In this document: piece by piece, positions 36,461 through 47,054 of the stretch
Numbering within the stretch: the first letter of the stretch is position 1
Layout: each line of letters starts with the position of its first letter
Notes under the pieces: generated by a model
What the model saw: the letters and a program-made list of their open reading frames with translations, nothing else
Database searches by the model: none
What the model was told of the DNA's origin: nothing
Made by a program: the position numbers and the translations under genes
Source: Endozoicomonas sp. 8E
GTDB lineage: Bacteria > Pseudomonadota > Gammaproteobacteria > Pseudomonadales > Endozoicomonadaceae
Reading direction: 5' to 3'
Assembly (NCBI RefSeq): GCF_032883915.1
Contig: NZ_CP120717.1
Location: 1,308,501 to 1,372,500 of the forward strand
Length of the DNA: 64,000 nucleotides

Positions 36461-38341
36461 ATGAATAAAGTCGTGATCAAAGCGCTGGGCTATCTGGTTC
36501 TTGTCTGTGCAGTACTTCTGTCTATATTTCAGGTCTGGCAGGGGGTTACCTCGACGATTTCTGCCACCTATTTCAGGCCAGTTCATCTGGCCTGGGTCAT
36601 GGTGCTGATATTTCTTCATTATCCTTTGCTGAAAAACGAAGAGAGTCGTTTTTTTGTACCAGTCAGGCTGTTTGACTTGATTCTGGCGTTAGCTACAGTG
36701 GTGGCGGGCTTTCGAATCATTAACTTTGACTACAACGATATTGACTATCTTCTGTATGGTCTTTCCGATTATGACCTTTTTGCCGGTGTCGTTTATGTGG
36801 TGCTGATGATGGAGGCCTGTCGTCGGGCAGTAGGCTGGGTGATGGTGTTTATAGCATTGTTGTTTCTGGCTTATAGCGGTTTTGGGGATATGCTGCCAGG
36901 AGCTCTGGCCACCAAGAGTTACAGTGTTCAGGAATGGGTGCAGTTTCAGATCTTTTCCAGTAATGGCGTGTTTGGTTCTGCGCTGGGTATTGCGGCCACT
37001 ACTGTCTTTATCTTTGTTCTGTTTGGAGCTTTCCTCGAGGTAACGGGAGCGGGCAAATTCTTTATTGATCTTGCTTTTGCGATTGCCGGTAAATACCGGG
37101 GAGGGCCTGCCAAGGCTGCCGTTATTGCTTCCGCTGGTCTGGGTTCTATTTCCGGATCTGCCATTGCCAATACGGTGACCACTGGCTCTATCACCATACC
37201 GATGATGAAAAAACTGGGTTATAAGCCCGAACAGGCTGCAGGTATTGAAGCCGCTGCATCAACCGGTGGGCAAATAATGCCACCTATTATGGGGGCAGGT
37301 GCTTTTGTGATGGCGCAGTTTACCGGTGTACCCTACAGCGACATCATGATTGCCTCCATTGCGCCTGCACTGCTCTACTTCTTTTGTACACTGTTGTACG
37401 TCCATATCATGGCCTGCAAGCTGGAACTGCCGACGGTCAGTCGGGCTGAAGCGGTATGGAGTGTCATGAAGCAGGGGGCCCACTTCCTTCTTCCTCTGGC
37501 CTTGATTACTGCTCTGCTGATGATCGGATACTCACCTCTCCTGGTAGGGGTGGCCGGCTGTGCAGCTATTCTGGTGGCGGCGGCACTGAGAAGTCATAGT
37601 CGTATAGGTGTCAGAAAGATCATTGAGGGGCTTAAGTCGGGGGCGCTGCGGGCCTTGCCTATCTCTGTTGCCTGTGCAACGGCAGGAATTATTGTTGGCG
37701 TAGTAGGACAGACCGGTATTGGGTTGCAGTTTACGCAGTTCGTTATGGCGCTTTCCGGCGGGTATATGTTTACTGCGCTGATTCTCATCAGTCTTGTTGC
37801 CCTTGTGCTTGGAATGGGATTGCCTGTCACTGCTGCCTATATAGTACTGGCGGTAATGGCCGTGCCTTTGTTGGGTGATTTTGGATTACCTTTGTTGACG
37901 TCTCATCTGATTGTTTTCTGGTTGTCCCAGACTTCTAATGTAACGCCCCCTATTGCTCTGGCAGCGTTTGCGGGAGCGGGTGTTGCTAATGCCAGTCCAA
38001 TTAAATCTTCCGTTGAGGCATTTAAGTTGGCAGCAGGCTTGTTCTTGATTCCCATTATGATGGCCTATACCGGCTTAATTAATACCGGGGGAGAGTTTGC
38101 CGGGCTGGTTATGGCAATTGCCCAGACTGTAGCCATCATTATTGCCATGGCAGTTACTGTCGAAGGTTATCTGATGAGAGGGTTAAGCCTGCTGGAGAGG
38201 GGGTTGGCCTTCGTCAGCCTGCCTGTTCTTCTGTTTAATCCGTCAGGTTTTGGCTATTTGGGCATCATACTCGTACTGGTGCTGTTATTTATGCAATGGC
38301 GAGGAAGAGCAGGCTCGGTAAGGCACTCCCAGGCGAGTTAA
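36461..38341 (+). CDS. TRAP transporter fused permease (DctQM, 4TM/12TM)
   Basis: A 626-residue inner-membrane protein with about 16 hydrophobic segments, the DctQ-type small subunit fused to the DctM-type large subunit as is usual for TAXI systems. Conserved regions: GGPAKAAVIASAGLGSISGSA, GGQIMPPIMGAGAF, GMGLPVTAAYIVLA and TPPIALAAFAGAGVA. It drives sodium-coupled uptake together with the preceding binding protein; the two genes form an operon. Confidence 0.95.
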   Translation: MNKVVIKALGYLVLVCAVLLSIFQVWQGVTSTISATYFRPVHLAWVMVLIFLHYPLLKNEESRFFVPVRLFDLILALATVVAGFRIINFDYNDIDYLLYGLSDYDLFAGVVYVVLMMEACRRAVGWVMVFIALLFLAYSGFGDMLPGALATKSYSVQEWVQFQIFSSNGVFGSALGIAATTVFIFVLFGAFLEVTGAGKFFIDLAFAIAGKYRGGPAKAAVIASAGLGSISGSAIANTVTTGSITIPMMKKLGYKPEQAAGIEAAASTGGQIMPPIMGAGAFVMAQFTGVPYSDIMIASIAPALLYFFCTLLYVHIMACKLELPTVSRAEAVWSVMKQGAHFLLPLALITALLMIGYSPLLVGVAGCAAILVAAALRSHSRIGVRKIIEGLKSGALRALPISVACATAGIIVGVVGQTGIGLQFTQFVMALSGGYMFTALILISLVALVLGMGLPVTAAYIVLAVMAVPLLGDFGLPLLTSHLIVFWLSQTSNVTPPIALAAFAGAGVANASPIKSSVEAFKLAAGLFLIPIMMAYTGLINTGGEFAGLVMAIAQTVAIIIAMAVTVEGYLMRGLSLLERGLAFVSLPVLLFNPSGFGYLGIILVLVLLFMQWRGRAGSVRHSQAS

Positions 38342-38432
38342 AAGGTGCAGGTCGGGTTTGCTTTCAATCGTCAGCTATGTGCTTGATTGGTTATGGCTTT
38401 ATTGATTTTCATCTGGTGTAGGAAAATTGCCA

Positions 38433-38460
38433 GTGAAAGGTGTCAGCACGGTTGTATAAT
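38433..38460 (+). promoter_or_regulatory. Putative sigma70 promoter of tpiA-secG
   Basis: A perfect TATAAT at 38455-38460 lies 16 bp after GTGAAA (38433-38438), about 50 bp before the tpiA ATG. It would free tpiA from the inserted transporter operon. Confidence 0.45.
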
Positions 38461-38510
38461 AACGACACTTGGGTTAGTATGCCGACCTCGCGAATGTTGA
38501 GGTGAGCAGT

Positions 38511-39257
38511 ATGCGCCAGCCACTGGTTGCCGGTAATTGGAAAATGAATGGCTCTCTCGAAGAGAATCGTCAATTGCTGGGTAAACTTGTCTCCGGTCTT
38601 GATACTAAAGCTGAAGTATTGGTTTGTCCTCCTTCGGTTTATGCTCAAGGCATTTGCGAACTATTGGCTGGTAGTGCTATAAAGGTTGGCTTGCAGAATG
38701 TGTCTGACAAGGCATCTGGCGCTTATACTGGCGAGGTTTCGCCTCTAATGGTCAAGGATCTTGGTATTGAATACGTGATCATTGGTCATTCTGAGCGTCG
38801 CTCTCTGTTTGGAGAGGGTGATGAGGAAGTTTCTGCGAAATTCTGTGCTCTGGCTGATCAGGGTTTGGTGCCCATCCTGTGTGTGGGTGAAACTCTGCAA
38901 GAGCGAGAAGCTGGCAATACCATGAAGGTGGTGACAGCTCAGGTCGAAGCTGTGCTGCGGACTGCTGGTCCGGAGCGTTTGGCAAATTTTGTGATCGCTT
39001 ATGAGCCCGTATGGGCTATTGGAACCGGGCTGACTGCAACACCGGAACAGGCGCAGGAAGTGCATGCTGTGATTCGCAGCTTGCTGGCAGAACATGATCA
39101 GGCTATGGCTGACAGAACCCGTATTCTGTACGGTGGTAGCATGAAAGCAGCTAACGCTGCAGACCTGATCGCTTTGCCGGATGTTGACGGTGGTCTTGTG
39201 GGGGGAGCCTCATTGGTTGCTGAAGAGTTTCAGGCGATCTGTCGCGCTGCAGGATAG
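38511..39257 (+). CDS. tpiA: Triosephosphate isomerase
   Basis: A 248-residue TIM barrel that interconverts dihydroxyacetone phosphate and glyceraldehyde-3-P. Asn and Lys are in GNWKMNGS, the catalytic His in IGHSERR, the catalytic Glu in AYEPVWAIGTG, and the phosphate loop is GGSMKAANA. ATG 38511 follows GAGGTGA by six bases and starts MRQPLVAGNWK like relatives; the GTG three codons upstream is part of that site. Confidence 0.98.
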   Translation: MRQPLVAGNWKMNGSLEENRQLLGKLVSGLDTKAEVLVCPPSVYAQGICELLAGSAIKVGLQNVSDKASGAYTGEVSPLMVKDLGIEYVIIGHSERRSLFGEGDEEVSAKFCALADQGLVPILCVGETLQEREAGNTMKVVTAQVEAVLRTAGPERLANFVIAYEPVWAIGTGLTATPEQAQEVHAVIRSLLAEHDQAMADRTRILYGGSMKAANAADLIALPDVDGGLVGGASLVAEEFQAICRAAG

Positions 39258-39259
39258 TG

Positions 39260-39703
39260 ATGGAAACCATAATTCTTATTGTTCATGTTCTTGCCTCTGC
39301 TGCCGTAGTCGGTCTGATTTTGTTGCAGCAGGGCAAGGGTGCGGAAGCCGGTGCCAGTTTTGGGTCCGGTGCGTCACAAACAGTGTTTGGTAGTCAGGGT
39401 ACTGGCAACTTTATGAGTCGCACTACAGCGATTCTGGCAACGGTGTTTTTTGTGACCAGTTTTGCTCTGGCAATGGTGGCCAGACAAAAGGCAGACAGTA
39501 TCGGTGATGCAGGTGTGCCAGCTGTAGTTATTGAAGAGTCCGTTCCGGCCGGTGATGCGCCGATCGCTCCGGGAGTAGCTTCAGAAATGAGCTCGGAAAT
39601 GGGCTCAGAAAAGAGTGTCGAGAGCGATGCTCCTGTGATAGAATCACAACCCGTCGAAAGCGACGAGCAGAATAAAGAGCTGTCTCTGCCTCCAGTCCAG
39701 TGA
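39260..39703 (+). CDS. secG: Preprotein translocase subunit SecG
   Basis: A 147-residue auxiliary subunit of SecYEG. Two transmembrane helices (about 3-23 and 53-72) flank the conserved cytoplasmic loop LLQQGKGAEAGASFGSGASQTVFG. The acidic, Ser/Glu-rich tail of about 60 residues is somewhat longer than in E. coli (110 residues). ATG 39260 has GCAGGA upstream and is two bases past the tpiA stop, so it is coupled to tpiA. Confidence 0.95.
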   Translation: METIILIVHVLASAAVVGLILLQQGKGAEAGASFGSGASQTVFGSQGTGNFMSRTTAILATVFFVTSFALAMVARQKADSIGDAGVPAVVIEESVPAGDAPIAPGVASEMSSEMGSEKSVESDAPVIESQPVESDEQNKELSLPPVQ

Positions 39704-39738
39704 GGGCTAGCTTTAAGCAGGATGTAGTGGTGGTGTTT

Positions 39739-39825
39739 GCCCAGGTGGTGGAATTGGTAGACACGCCGTCTTGAGGGGGCGGTGGCCTAACGGTCGTGCG
39801 GGTTCAAGTCCCGCCCTGGGCACCA
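39739..39825 (+). tRNA. tRNA-Leu (GAG)
   Basis: 87 nt including encoded CCA. The acceptor stem is GCCCAGG/CCTGGGC. The anticodon arm CCGTC-TTGAGGG-GGCGG places GAG in the loop. It has a long variable arm as in class II tRNAs and a GGTTCAAGTCC T loop. It sits 35 bp after secG, the conserved position. Confidence 0.97.
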
Positions 39826-39955
39826 AATTGCCATTAACTTTTTCAGTAAATGGAAGAAAAGAATTTGGTATAGTGTTGTAATGATCAAAAGACGTATCTA
39901 CAGTTATGGCTTGTGATGCAGGTTCTTAGCTGGCAGTATACTGGAATAGGTTTGA

Positions 39956-40032
<77 letters not shown>

Positions 40033-40039
40033 AATAATT

Positions 40040-40062
40040 AAACCCCGTTATGGGGTTTTTTA
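40040..40062 (+). terminator. Terminator after the tRNAs
   Basis: AAACCCC-GTTA-TGGGGTTTTTT: short stem with a T run, eight bases after the initiator tRNA. Confidence 0.8.
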
Positions 40063-40205
40063 TTAGGTGCGTCAGAGTCTTTTGTAGGGCTTGAGGTATC
40101 AGTCTCGACAGGGCTCTGGGAGTTTGTTGAATTCATGTTCGATGGCGTGATTTTGACAGGCTCCTTAGTTGCGTCCAGCTGGAAAACTGGGTGCATAGAA
40201 GAGAC

Positions 40206-40228
40206 AGGGCTTTTAAGCCCTTTTTTTG
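40206..40228 (+). terminator. Terminator/attenuator before rimP
   Basis: AGGGCTTTTAAGCCCT followed by T7, 25 bp before the chosen rimP start. Its position at the head of the rimP-nusA-infB operon suggests attenuation, perhaps NusA-responsive (inference). Confidence 0.65.
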
Positions 40229-40252
40229 TTTTTGCAGACAGGTGTTTCCAAC

Positions 40253-40720
40253 GTGGCAGGCAAGCAGTCGCAGCTGGAAGCATTGATTGGACCCGTGGTT
40301 GAATCCCTCGGCTATCAGCTTTGGGGGGTTGAGTTCAAATCCCAGGGTAAGCAGTCAATGCTTCGCATTTATATTGATTCCCTTGATAAAGAAAAGGGAA
40401 TTCAACTGGATGACTGTGAGGTCGTCAGTCGTCAGGTCAGTGGGGTTCTCGATGTGGAAGATCCCATTACGGAAGAATATACCCTCGAGGTCTCATCGCC
40501 CGGAGTGGACAGGCAGCTGTTTTCGCTTGAGCACTATGTGGCTTGGGCGGGGGCAGAGGTCAATGTACGTTTGAGGGTGCCTTTTGAAGGGCGTCGCAAG
40601 TACAGGGGTATTGTAAAAGGGGTTGAAGATCAGGATGTGGTGTTAGTTGTCGATGATCACGAACTGCTTCTTCCCATTGAGAGCATTGACAAGGCTCAGG
40701 TGATACCGAGATTCGACTAA
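40253..40720 (+). CDS. rimP: Ribosome maturation factor RimP
   Basis: A 155-residue 30S assembly factor. Conserved blocks: [27 protein letters not shown]-like segment ([12 protein letters not shown]), [12 protein letters not shown] and the C-terminal SH3-like [17 protein letters not shown]. The GTG start at 40253 gives the family length; an upstream TTG lies in the terminator T run and is unlikely. First gene of the rimP-nusA-infB operon. Confidence 0.95.
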   Translation: MAGKQSQLEALIGPVVESLGYQLWGVEFKSQGKQSMLRIYIDSLDKEKGIQLDDCEVVSRQVSGVLDVEDPITEEYTLEVSSPGVDRQLFSLEHYVAWAGAEVNVRLRVPFEGRRKYRGIVKGVEDQDVVLVVDDHELLLPIESIDKAQVIPRFD

Positions 40721-40893
40721 CTTCAGACTCAAAACTGGTAATGACCAGGTAAAAGATTGAGTACAAGGTTCAGGCCGGGTTGTTAGCCGTTGTCTGCAAT
40801 AAGAAAGTTGATTACAGGCAAGGGTCTTCCCGGTTAACGGCCAGGGAAGTGTTGGCAAAGGCATGGACTGGTTCAGCATAGGCGAGGCAGAGC

Positions 40894-42387
40894 ATGAGTA
40901 AAGAAATTCTGTTGGTCGTTGAGTCCGTTTCCAACGAGAAGGGCGTTCCACCCGAAGTGATCTTCGAGGCTATGGAAATTGCTCTGGCGACCGCGACTAA
41001 AAAGCGTTACGAAACCGAAGTTGATATCCGGGTGGCGATTGACCGCAGCAGTGGTGAATACGATACCTTCCGTCGTTGGACTTTGGTTGCGGACGAAGAT
41101 TTCGAGTTTCCGGGCATGCACTTTACCCTGGATGAGGGTAAGGAAAAGGACGAGTCACTGGAAATCGGTGATGTCTGGGAAGAGCAGGTTGAGTCTGTCG
41201 CATTTGGACGGATCGCAGCCCAGACTGCCAAACAGGTTATTGTTCAGAAGGTGCGCGAAGCTGAACGTGCTCAAATGGTTGAGCAGTATCGTGACAAGTT
41301 GGGCGATCTGATTAATGGAACCGTAAAGAAAACGACCCGCGACAGTATTATTGTTGATCTTGGCAACAATGCTGAAGCAGTCATGCGTAAGGATAACGTC
41401 CTGCCGCGCGAGAACTTTCGTATGGGAAGTCATGTAAGGGCACTGCTGAATGAAATTTCCACGGAAGGTCGCGGGCCGCAGCTGATGCTGTCCCGAACTG
41501 CGCCTGAAATGCTGGTTGAATTGTTCCGCATTGAAGTGCCAGAAATTGCTGAAGAGGTTTTGGAGATCAGGGCGGCTGCCCGTGATCCGGGCTCAAGGGC
41601 AAAGATTGCCGTTAAAACCAATGACGGCCGCATTGATCCGGTAGGTGCTTGCGTAGGTATGCGCGGCGCTCGTGTGCAGGCAGTATCCGGCGAGTTGGGT
41701 AATGAGCGTATCGACATTGTTCTGTTCGACGAAAACCCTGTCCAGTATGTGATTAATGCCATGCAGCCTGCAGAGGTTGCCTCGATCATCGTTGACGAAG
41801 ATTCCGGAACCATGGATATCGCAGTTAGCGAAGATAATCTGGCCCAGGCCATTGGTCGCAGTGGTCAGAATGTTCGACTGGCCAGTGAGCTTACTGGCTG
41901 GAAATTGAACGTCATGACAGAAGCTGAAGCCGCTGCCAAACAGGAAAAGGAAGCGGACAAGTTTAAACAGAGTTTTATTGATCTGCTCGACATTGATGAA
42001 GAACTGGCGCAGCTGCTGGTCGACGAAGGATTCACCACCGTTGAAGAAATTGCCTATGTGCCACTGGAAGAGATGGTGGCAATTGAAGGCATGGATGAAG
42101 AAATCGTGGAAGAGCTTCGCACTCGTGCGAAAGACAAGCTGCTGACCCAGGCTATTGCTCGAGAAGAAAAGCTAGATGGCGCACAGCCAGCTGAAGACCT
42201 TCTGACTATGGATGGTATGGATGAGGAGCTGGCACTGGAGCTGGCCAGCCTGGGTGTCATTACTATGGAAGATCTGGCGGAGCAGTCCATTGACGACCTT
42301 CTCGAAATTGAAGGTATGGACGAGACGCGTGCGGGTGAATTGATTATGACGGCGCGTGCTCCCTGGTTCGAGGAAGCTGGTAACTGA
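40894..42387 (+). CDS. nusA: Transcription termination/antitermination factor NusA
   Basis: A 497-residue protein (E. coli 495). Domains in order: N-terminal RNAP-binding domain (1-125), S1 (about 135-200, [21 protein letters not shown]), KH1 and KH2 (about 230-345, [28 protein letters not shown]), then two acidic repeats (about 365-430 and 440-495, each with IEGMDE-type HhH elements) characteristic of gammaproteobacteria. It modulates pausing, termination and antitermination. Confidence 0.98.
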   Translation: MSKEILLVVESVSNEKGVPPEVIFEAMEIALATATKKRYETEVDIRVAIDRSSGEYDTFRRWTLVADEDFEFPGMHFTLDEGKEKDESLEIGDVWEEQVESVAFGRIAAQTAKQVIVQKVREAERAQMVEQYRDKLGDLINGTVKKTTRDSIIVDLGNNAEAVMRKDNVLPRENFRMGSHVRALLNEISTEGRGPQLMLSRTAPEMLVELFRIEVPEIAEEVLEIRAAARDPGSRAKIAVKTNDGRIDPVGACVGMRGARVQAVSGELGNERIDIVLFDENPVQYVINAMQPAEVASIIVDEDSGTMDIAVSEDNLAQAIGRSGQNVRLASELTGWKLNVMTEAEAAAKQEKEADKFKQSFIDLLDIDEELAQLLVDEGFTTVEEIAYVPLEEMVAIEGMDEEIVEELRTRAKDKLLTQAIAREEKLDGAQPAEDLLTMDGMDEELALELASLGVITMEDLAEQSIDDLLEIEGMDETRAGELIMTARAPWFEEAGN

Positions 42388-42413
42388 GCGGGCCACTGAG
42401 AGGAGAAGTGTTA

Positions 42414-45041
42414 ATGGCAGAAGTAACCGTAGAACAACTCGCGAAGGTGGTCGGCGCTCCGGTCGAAAGGTTGCTGCAGCAGATGCAGGATGCGGGCCTG
42501 AAGCAGACAAAGGCTTCGGAAGCTGTGTCAGATGCAGAAAAGAAGCAGTTGCTGGCTCACCTGAAAAGCATTCACGGTGATCATACAGGTACGGCTGAGC
42601 CGACCAAAATCACCCTCAAGCGCAAAACTGTCAGTCAGATGAAAGTATCTGGCGGTGGTGGCGCTGGTAAGAAAAAAGTTGTCAATGTAGAAGTTCGCAA
42701 GAAGCGCACCTACGTCAAAAACGAAAAAGCGGAAGAGCAGAAGCCGGAAGAAAAGCGGGGGCGTGGTGACTCACGCCGTGATGGTGAGCGTCCTCAGGGT
42801 CGTGATGGAGATCGTTCTCAGCGTCGTGACGGCGATCGTCCTCAGCAGCGTCGTGACGGAGATCGTCCAGCGCGCCGTGATGGTGATCGTCCAGCGCGCC
42901 GTGATGGTGATCGCCCACCGCGCCGTGATGGTGATCGTCCTCAGCAGCGTCGTGACGGTGACCGCCCACCACGTCGTGACGGAGATCGTCCGGCTCGTCG
43001 TGACGGTGATCGTCCGGCTCGTCGTGATGGTCCTTCTGCCCCTGGCTTTGATCCAGCAGCAGCGCCAATGCCGGCTCCGGAAGGCGATAAGCGTGGTCGT
43101 AACCGTAAAGCCAAAGATCGTCGTGATGAGCCTCGTGAAGAGCGCGGTCGTCGTGGTGAGAAGCGTGGCGGACGTAGCGCCGGTCGTAAAGATGATCGTC
43201 GTGGCGGCCGTAAGGCAACCCGAACTATCACACCTGAATCCATGGCCGCCCACGGCTTCACCAAGCCAACTGCCCCAGTGATACGTGAAGTCTCCATTCC
43301 CGAGACCATCACTGTTGCTGAACTGGCGCAAAAAATGGCTGTGAAGGCTGCTGACGTCATCAAGGCAATGTTCAAAATGGGCTCCATGGTGACCATCAAC
43401 CAGGTGATCGACCAGGATACAGCATCCATTGTGGTTGAAGAGATGGGTCACACCTTCAAGCTCGCTAAGGCTGACAGCATTGAAGACTCCCTGACTGAAA
43501 GTCAGGAAGGTAGCGAAACCGAGTTTGAAGAGAGGCCCCGTGCACCGGTTGTGACGGTAATGGGTCACGTTGACCACGGTAAGACCTCTCTGCTGGACTA
43601 CATCCGCAAAAGTCGTGTGCAAGCTGGCGAGGCCGGTGGTATTACTCAGCACATCGGTGCGTATCATGTGGATACACCACGCGGTATGGTGTCCTTTCTG
43701 GATACTCCCGGACACGCGGCCTTTACCGCCATGCGGGCTCGTGGTGCCAAGGCAACCGATATCGTCATTCTGGTGGTTGCAGCTGACGATGGTGTGATGC
43801 CTCAGACCGAAGAAGCGGTCCAGCACGCCAAGGCTGCTGGTGTTCCTGTGGTTGTTGCTGTGAACAAGATCGATAAGGAAGCTGCAGATCCTGATCGTGT
43901 GAAGAACGAACTGGCTGCGAGGGAAGTCATTCCTGAAGAGTGGGGTGGTGATACCCAGTTTATTCATGTATCGGCTCTGACTGGTCAGGGTATTGACGAG
44001 CTGCTGGAAGCGGTGCTTCTTCAGGCTGAAGTACTTGAGCTGTCTGCTGCTGACGAAGGTCCGGCTAAAGGCGTGGTGGTTGAGTCCCGTCTGGATAAAG
44101 GTCGTGGCCCTGTCGCTACGGTTCTGGTTCAGTCTGGTAACCTGCAGCAGGGTGACAACATTCTGGTAGGTCAGCAGTACGGTCGTGTTCGTGCGATGCT
44201 GGATGAAGACGGTAAGGCGATCAAGGATGCAGGTCCTTCCATCCCGGTTGAAATTCTGGGTCTGGATGGCACGCCTGATGCCGGTGATGAACTGATTATG
44301 GTTAAGGATGAGCGTAAGGCTCGTGAAATCGCATTGTTCCGTCAGGGTAAATATCGTGAAGTCAAACTGGCTCGTCAGCAGGCTTCCAAGCTGGAAAATA
44401 TCTTCTCCAGCATGGGCTCTGAAGAGAAGAAAACTCTCAATATCGTTCTGAAAGCAGACGTACGAGGTTCTCTGGAAGCTCTTACGACTTCTCTGGAAGA
44501 GCAGGGTAACGACGAAGTACAGGTTAAGGTTATTTCTGGCGGCGTAGGCGGTATCACTGAAACCGACGCTAACCTGGCTCTGGCTTCCAACGCTGTTATT
44601 GTCGGCTTTAATGTTCGTGCTGATGCCTCTGCCCGCAGGGTAATTGAGGCAGAAGAACTGGATCTCCGCTACTACAGCGTCATCTATGACATCATCGAAG
44701 ATGTTAAGAAGGCTCTGGGCGGTATGCTGGGCTCCGATACCCGTGAGCAGATCGTCGGTACTGCAGAAGTGCGTGACGTCTTCCGTTCTCCGAAGTTCGG
44801 TGCGGTGGCTGGCTGTATGGTTATTGAAGGTACTGTTTACCGCAACGACCGTATCCGTGTTCTGCGTGACAACGTGGTTATCTTTGAAGGCGAACTGGAA
44901 TCCCTGCGTCGCTTCAAGGATGACGTGCAGGATGTGCGCGAAGGCATGGAGTGTGGTATCGCGGTTAAGTCCTACAACGACGTTAAGCCAGGCGATAAGA
45001 TCGAAGTGTACAAGACTGTTGAGGTCAAGCGTACTCTTTAA
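42414..45041 (+). CDS. infB: Translation initiation factor IF-2
   Basis: An 875-residue GTPase that brings initiator tRNA to the 30S subunit and promotes subunit joining. It has an N-terminal IF2N domain ([11 protein letters not shown]), a long basic low-complexity linker with RRDGDRP repeats (about 120-206), a second IF2N motif ([13 protein letters not shown]), and a G domain with GHVDHGKTS (about 384), DTPGHAAFT (about 430) and NKID (about 484), then domains II-IV. ATG 42414 follows AGGAGAAG; a GTG two codons earlier is less well placed. Confidence 0.98.
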   Translation: MAEVTVEQLAKVVGAPVERLLQQMQDAGLKQTKASEAVSDAEKKQLLAHLKSIHGDHTGTAEPTKITLKRKTVSQMKVSGGGGAGKKKVVNVEVRKKRTYVKNEKAEEQKPEEKRGRGDSRRDGERPQGRDGDRSQRRDGDRPQQRRDGDRPARRDGDRPARRDGDRPPRRDGDRPQQRRDGDRPPRRDGDRPARRDGDRPARRDGPSAPGFDPAAAPMPAPEGDKRGRNRKAKDRRDEPREERGRRGEKRGGRSAGRKDDRRGGRKATRTITPESMAAHGFTKPTAPVIREVSIPETITVAELAQKMAVKAADVIKAMFKMGSMVTINQVIDQDTASIVVEEMGHTFKLAKADSIEDSLTESQEGSETEFEERPRAPVVTVMGHVDHGKTSLLDYIRKSRVQAGEAGGITQHIGAYHVDTPRGMVSFLDTPGHAAFTAMRARGAKATDIVILVVAADDGVMPQTEEAVQHAKAAGVPVVVAVNKIDKEAADPDRVKNELAAREVIPEEWGGDTQFIHVSALTGQGIDELLEAVLLQAEVLELSAADEGPAKGVVVESRLDKGRGPVATVLVQSGNLQQGDNILVGQQYGRVRAMLDEDGKAIKDAGPSIPVEILGLDGTPDAGDELIMVKDERKAREIALFRQGKYREVKLARQQASKLENIFSSMGSEEKKTLNIVLKADVRGSLEALTTSLEEQGNDEVQVKVISGGVGGITETDANLALASNAVIVGFNVRADASARRVIEAEELDLRYYSVIYDIIEDVKKALGGMLGSDTREQIVGTAEVRDVFRSPKFGAVAGCMVIEGTVYRNDRIRVLRDNVVIFEGELESLRRFKDDVQDVREGMECGIAVKSYNDVKPGDKIEVYKTVEVKRTL
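42775..43035 (+). repeat. Tandem RRDGDRP-coding repeats within infB
   Basis: About ten imperfect units encoding R-R-D-G-D-R-(P/S) with spacers PQQ, PA or PP, from CGTGATGGTGAGCGT to the last CGTCGTGATGGTCC. Several units are near-identical at DNA level, so length variation by slippage or recombination is expected. It codes for a basic, disordered linker of IF-2. Confidence 0.9.
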
Positions 45042-45077
45042 TCAGGCTGGCCGATCTCATTCGGTTGCCCGTCAAAG

Positions 45078-45105
45078 AAGCCCGCAGAAGTGACTGCGGG
45101 CTTTC
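45078..45105 (+). terminator. Hairpin terminator between infB and rbfA
   Basis: AAGCCCGCAG / CTGCGGGCTT with a six-base loop, followed by TCTC. The T tract is short, so partial read-through into rbfA-truB is likely. Confidence 0.7.
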
Positions 45106-45130
45106 TCATATCAGCAGGATTGAATTCCCA

Positions 45131-45535
45131 ATGGCTAAAGAATACAGTCGAACCCAGCGGGTGGCGGACCAGATTCAGAAAGAATTGGCCCAGCTAATCC
45201 AGCTGGAGATGAAAGATCCCCGTCTGGGTATGGTCACTGTCAGTGCGGTAGAAGTTTCCCGCGACCTGGCCTTTGCCGATGTTTTTGTTTCTTTCCTGGG
45301 TGTAGACGACCGAGAGGGCGTCAGTAACCAGAAAAGCGCTGATGAGAGCCTTGAGGTGATGCAGAGTGCTGCCGGATTCCTGCGTAGCCAGCTGGCCCGT
45401 TCCATCAAGTTGCGTACCATTCCCCAGTTGCGTTTCCGTTATGACAACAGCCTGAGGCGTGGGGCGTATATGAGTGAGCTGATTGCAAAAGCTCGTTCTG
45501 GTGACAGTGATCATCAGGGTGAGTCTGAGGAGTAA
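45131..45535 (+). CDS. rbfA: 30S ribosome-binding factor RbfA
   Basis: A 134-residue KH-like cold-shock 30S maturation factor. Conserved: SRTQRVADQIQKELAQLI, DPRLGMVTVSAVEVSRDL, LRTIPQLRFRYD. ATG 45131 gives the family start MAKEYSRTQRV; the upstream extension runs through the terminator and is rejected. truB begins three bases after the stop. Confidence 0.97.
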   Translation: MAKEYSRTQRVADQIQKELAQLIQLEMKDPRLGMVTVSAVEVSRDLAFADVFVSFLGVDDREGVSNQKSADESLEVMQSAAGFLRSQLARSIKLRTIPQLRFRYDNSLRRGAYMSELIAKARSGDSDHQGESEE

Positions 45536-45538
45536 TGG

Positions 45539-46483
45539 ATGTCTAAACGCAGACGTAGCCGTGGCCGCAGGGTGGATGGTATTGTTGTTGTGAATAAGCC
45601 CAAAGGTGCCAGTTCCAACGACGTTCTGCAGCGCGTCAAGCAGCTTTATGGTGCAGCCAAGGCTGGTCATACCGGGAGTCTTGACCCTCTGGCCACCGGT
45701 GTTTTGCCGATCTGTCTGGGTGAAGCGACCAAGTTTTCACAGTATCTGCTGGAGTCGGATAAGTCCTACAGAACGGAAATAAAGCTGGGTATCCAGACGG
45801 AAACTGGTGACCGTGAAGGTGGGATTGTCGAGCGGCGTCCTGTGAACATTACCCGCTCTGATATCGAGGCTGTCCTTGATCGTTTCCGTGGTGAGGTTGA
45901 TCAGGTCCCCAGCATGTATTCAGCGTTGAAGTACAATGGTGAGCCCCTCTACAAGCTGGCTCGTCAGGGGATTGTTGTTGAGCGTCCGTCCCGTCGAATC
46001 ACCATCTATCGTCTTGAACTGCTGGATTTTGAGGGTGATAGGTTAATCCTTGAAGTGGATTGCTCCAAGGGCACCTACATCCGTACACTGGCTGAGGATG
46101 TTGGTGCGGTTCTGGGTTGTCTAGGGCATGTTGCCGAACTGCACAGAATCAAAGCGGGCCCATATACTGAACACCAGTCTCACACTTTGGAAGAGCTTGA
46201 AGAGATTCGTGATGGGGGTGGTCACAGGGCTCTGGATGAGCTCTTATTACCATTGGATACTTCCGTGAGTGACTGGCCTCAAATTCGTCTGGGGGCAACC
46301 AGCAGCTATTACATCAGTCAAGGGCAGCCGGTTCAGGTGCCTCAGGCGCCAACCAGCGGGAATGTCCGTATCTATGGCCAGGAAGAGGTTGAAGGGCAGG
46401 AAGTTCTTCGATTCCTGGGGATTGGTGAGATTGATGAAGACGGTCGTGTCGCTCCCAGGCGGCTAATCAATTCTGGAAACTGA
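45539..46483 (+). CDS. truB: tRNA pseudouridine-55 synthase TruB
   Basis: A 314-residue enzyme that makes pseudouridine 55 in the T loop of tRNAs. The catalytic Asp is in HTGSLDPLATGVLPI; other motifs are VPSMYSALKYNGEPLYKLAR and CSKGTYIRTLAEDVG, with a C-terminal PUA-like domain. AGGAG lies six bases before ATG 45539; closely coupled to rbfA. Confidence 0.97.
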   Translation: MSKRRRSRGRRVDGIVVVNKPKGASSNDVLQRVKQLYGAAKAGHTGSLDPLATGVLPICLGEATKFSQYLLESDKSYRTEIKLGIQTETGDREGGIVERRPVNITRSDIEAVLDRFRGEVDQVPSMYSALKYNGEPLYKLARQGIVVERPSRRITIYRLELLDFEGDRLILEVDCSKGTYIRTLAEDVGAVLGCLGHVAELHRIKAGPYTEHQSHTLEELEEIRDGGGHRALDELLLPLDTSVSDWPQIRLGATSSYYISQGQPVQVPQAPTSGNVRIYGQEEVEGQEVLRFLGIGEIDEDGRVAPRRLINSGN

Positions 46484-46655
46484 GACAGATTTTCTGTCTT
46501 TTCTGTGGTGATTTTAACAGACTGGCTTCCGGTTGGAAGTTGGTGTTAGAATGCGCCACTCGGTTGGCAGCAGATGCTGCTGATGTCTCAAGGCTGGCTG
46601 TAAATATGCACGGTCGTGCCTGATTGTGAATGCATATTAACTGGAGTATAAAACA

Positions 46656-46925
46656 ATGGCTTTGACTGCCAAAAAGAAAGCGGAAATCATCAAGAAATTT
46701 GGTCGCACTGAAGGCGACAGCGGTAGCCCTGAAGTTCAGGTCGCTCTGCTGACTGCAAACATCGAAGGTCTGCAGGGTCACTTCAAGGCAAATCACAAGG
46801 ATCACCACTCCCGTCGTGGTCTGATTCGCATGGTAAACCAGCGTCGCAGCATGCTGAACTACCTGAAGGATAAAGACGTTGAGCGTTACCGTTCCCTGAT
46901 CGAGCGTCTGGGTCTGCGTCGCTGA
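46656..46925 (+). CDS. rpsO: 30S ribosomal protein S15
   Basis: An 89-residue primary 16S rRNA binding protein, exact family length. Contains [23 protein letters not shown] and the conserved [21 protein letters not shown]. The 172-bp leader is long enough for the autoregulatory structure known for rpsO. pnp follows, as in other gammaproteobacteria. Confidence 0.99.
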   Translation: MALTAKKKAEIIKKFGRTEGDSGSPEVQVALLTANIEGLQGHFKANHKDHHSRRGLIRMVNQRRSMLNYLKDKDVERYRSLIERLGLRR

Positions 46926-47054
46926 TAGCGCCTGTCACCTTATTGACCTGGATTCAGGAGTCTACTTTGGGTTGTGCTGTCATGTTCAACTCAGGGTTGA
47001 ACAGAGATGCATTGAACAGTTTTGTGTCTGATAAATGTATTTCTGTGCAGTTAA

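Noticed and set aside
42775-43035. Tandem repeats considered as a CRISPR array
   Set aside because: Units are in-frame coding repeats inside infB without unique spacers. No CRISPR array or cas gene is seen in the window.
42771-43967. 398-codon minus-strand frame over the infB repeats
   Set aside because: Thr/Arg/Ile-rich low-complexity translation of the antisense of the RRDGDRP repeats.
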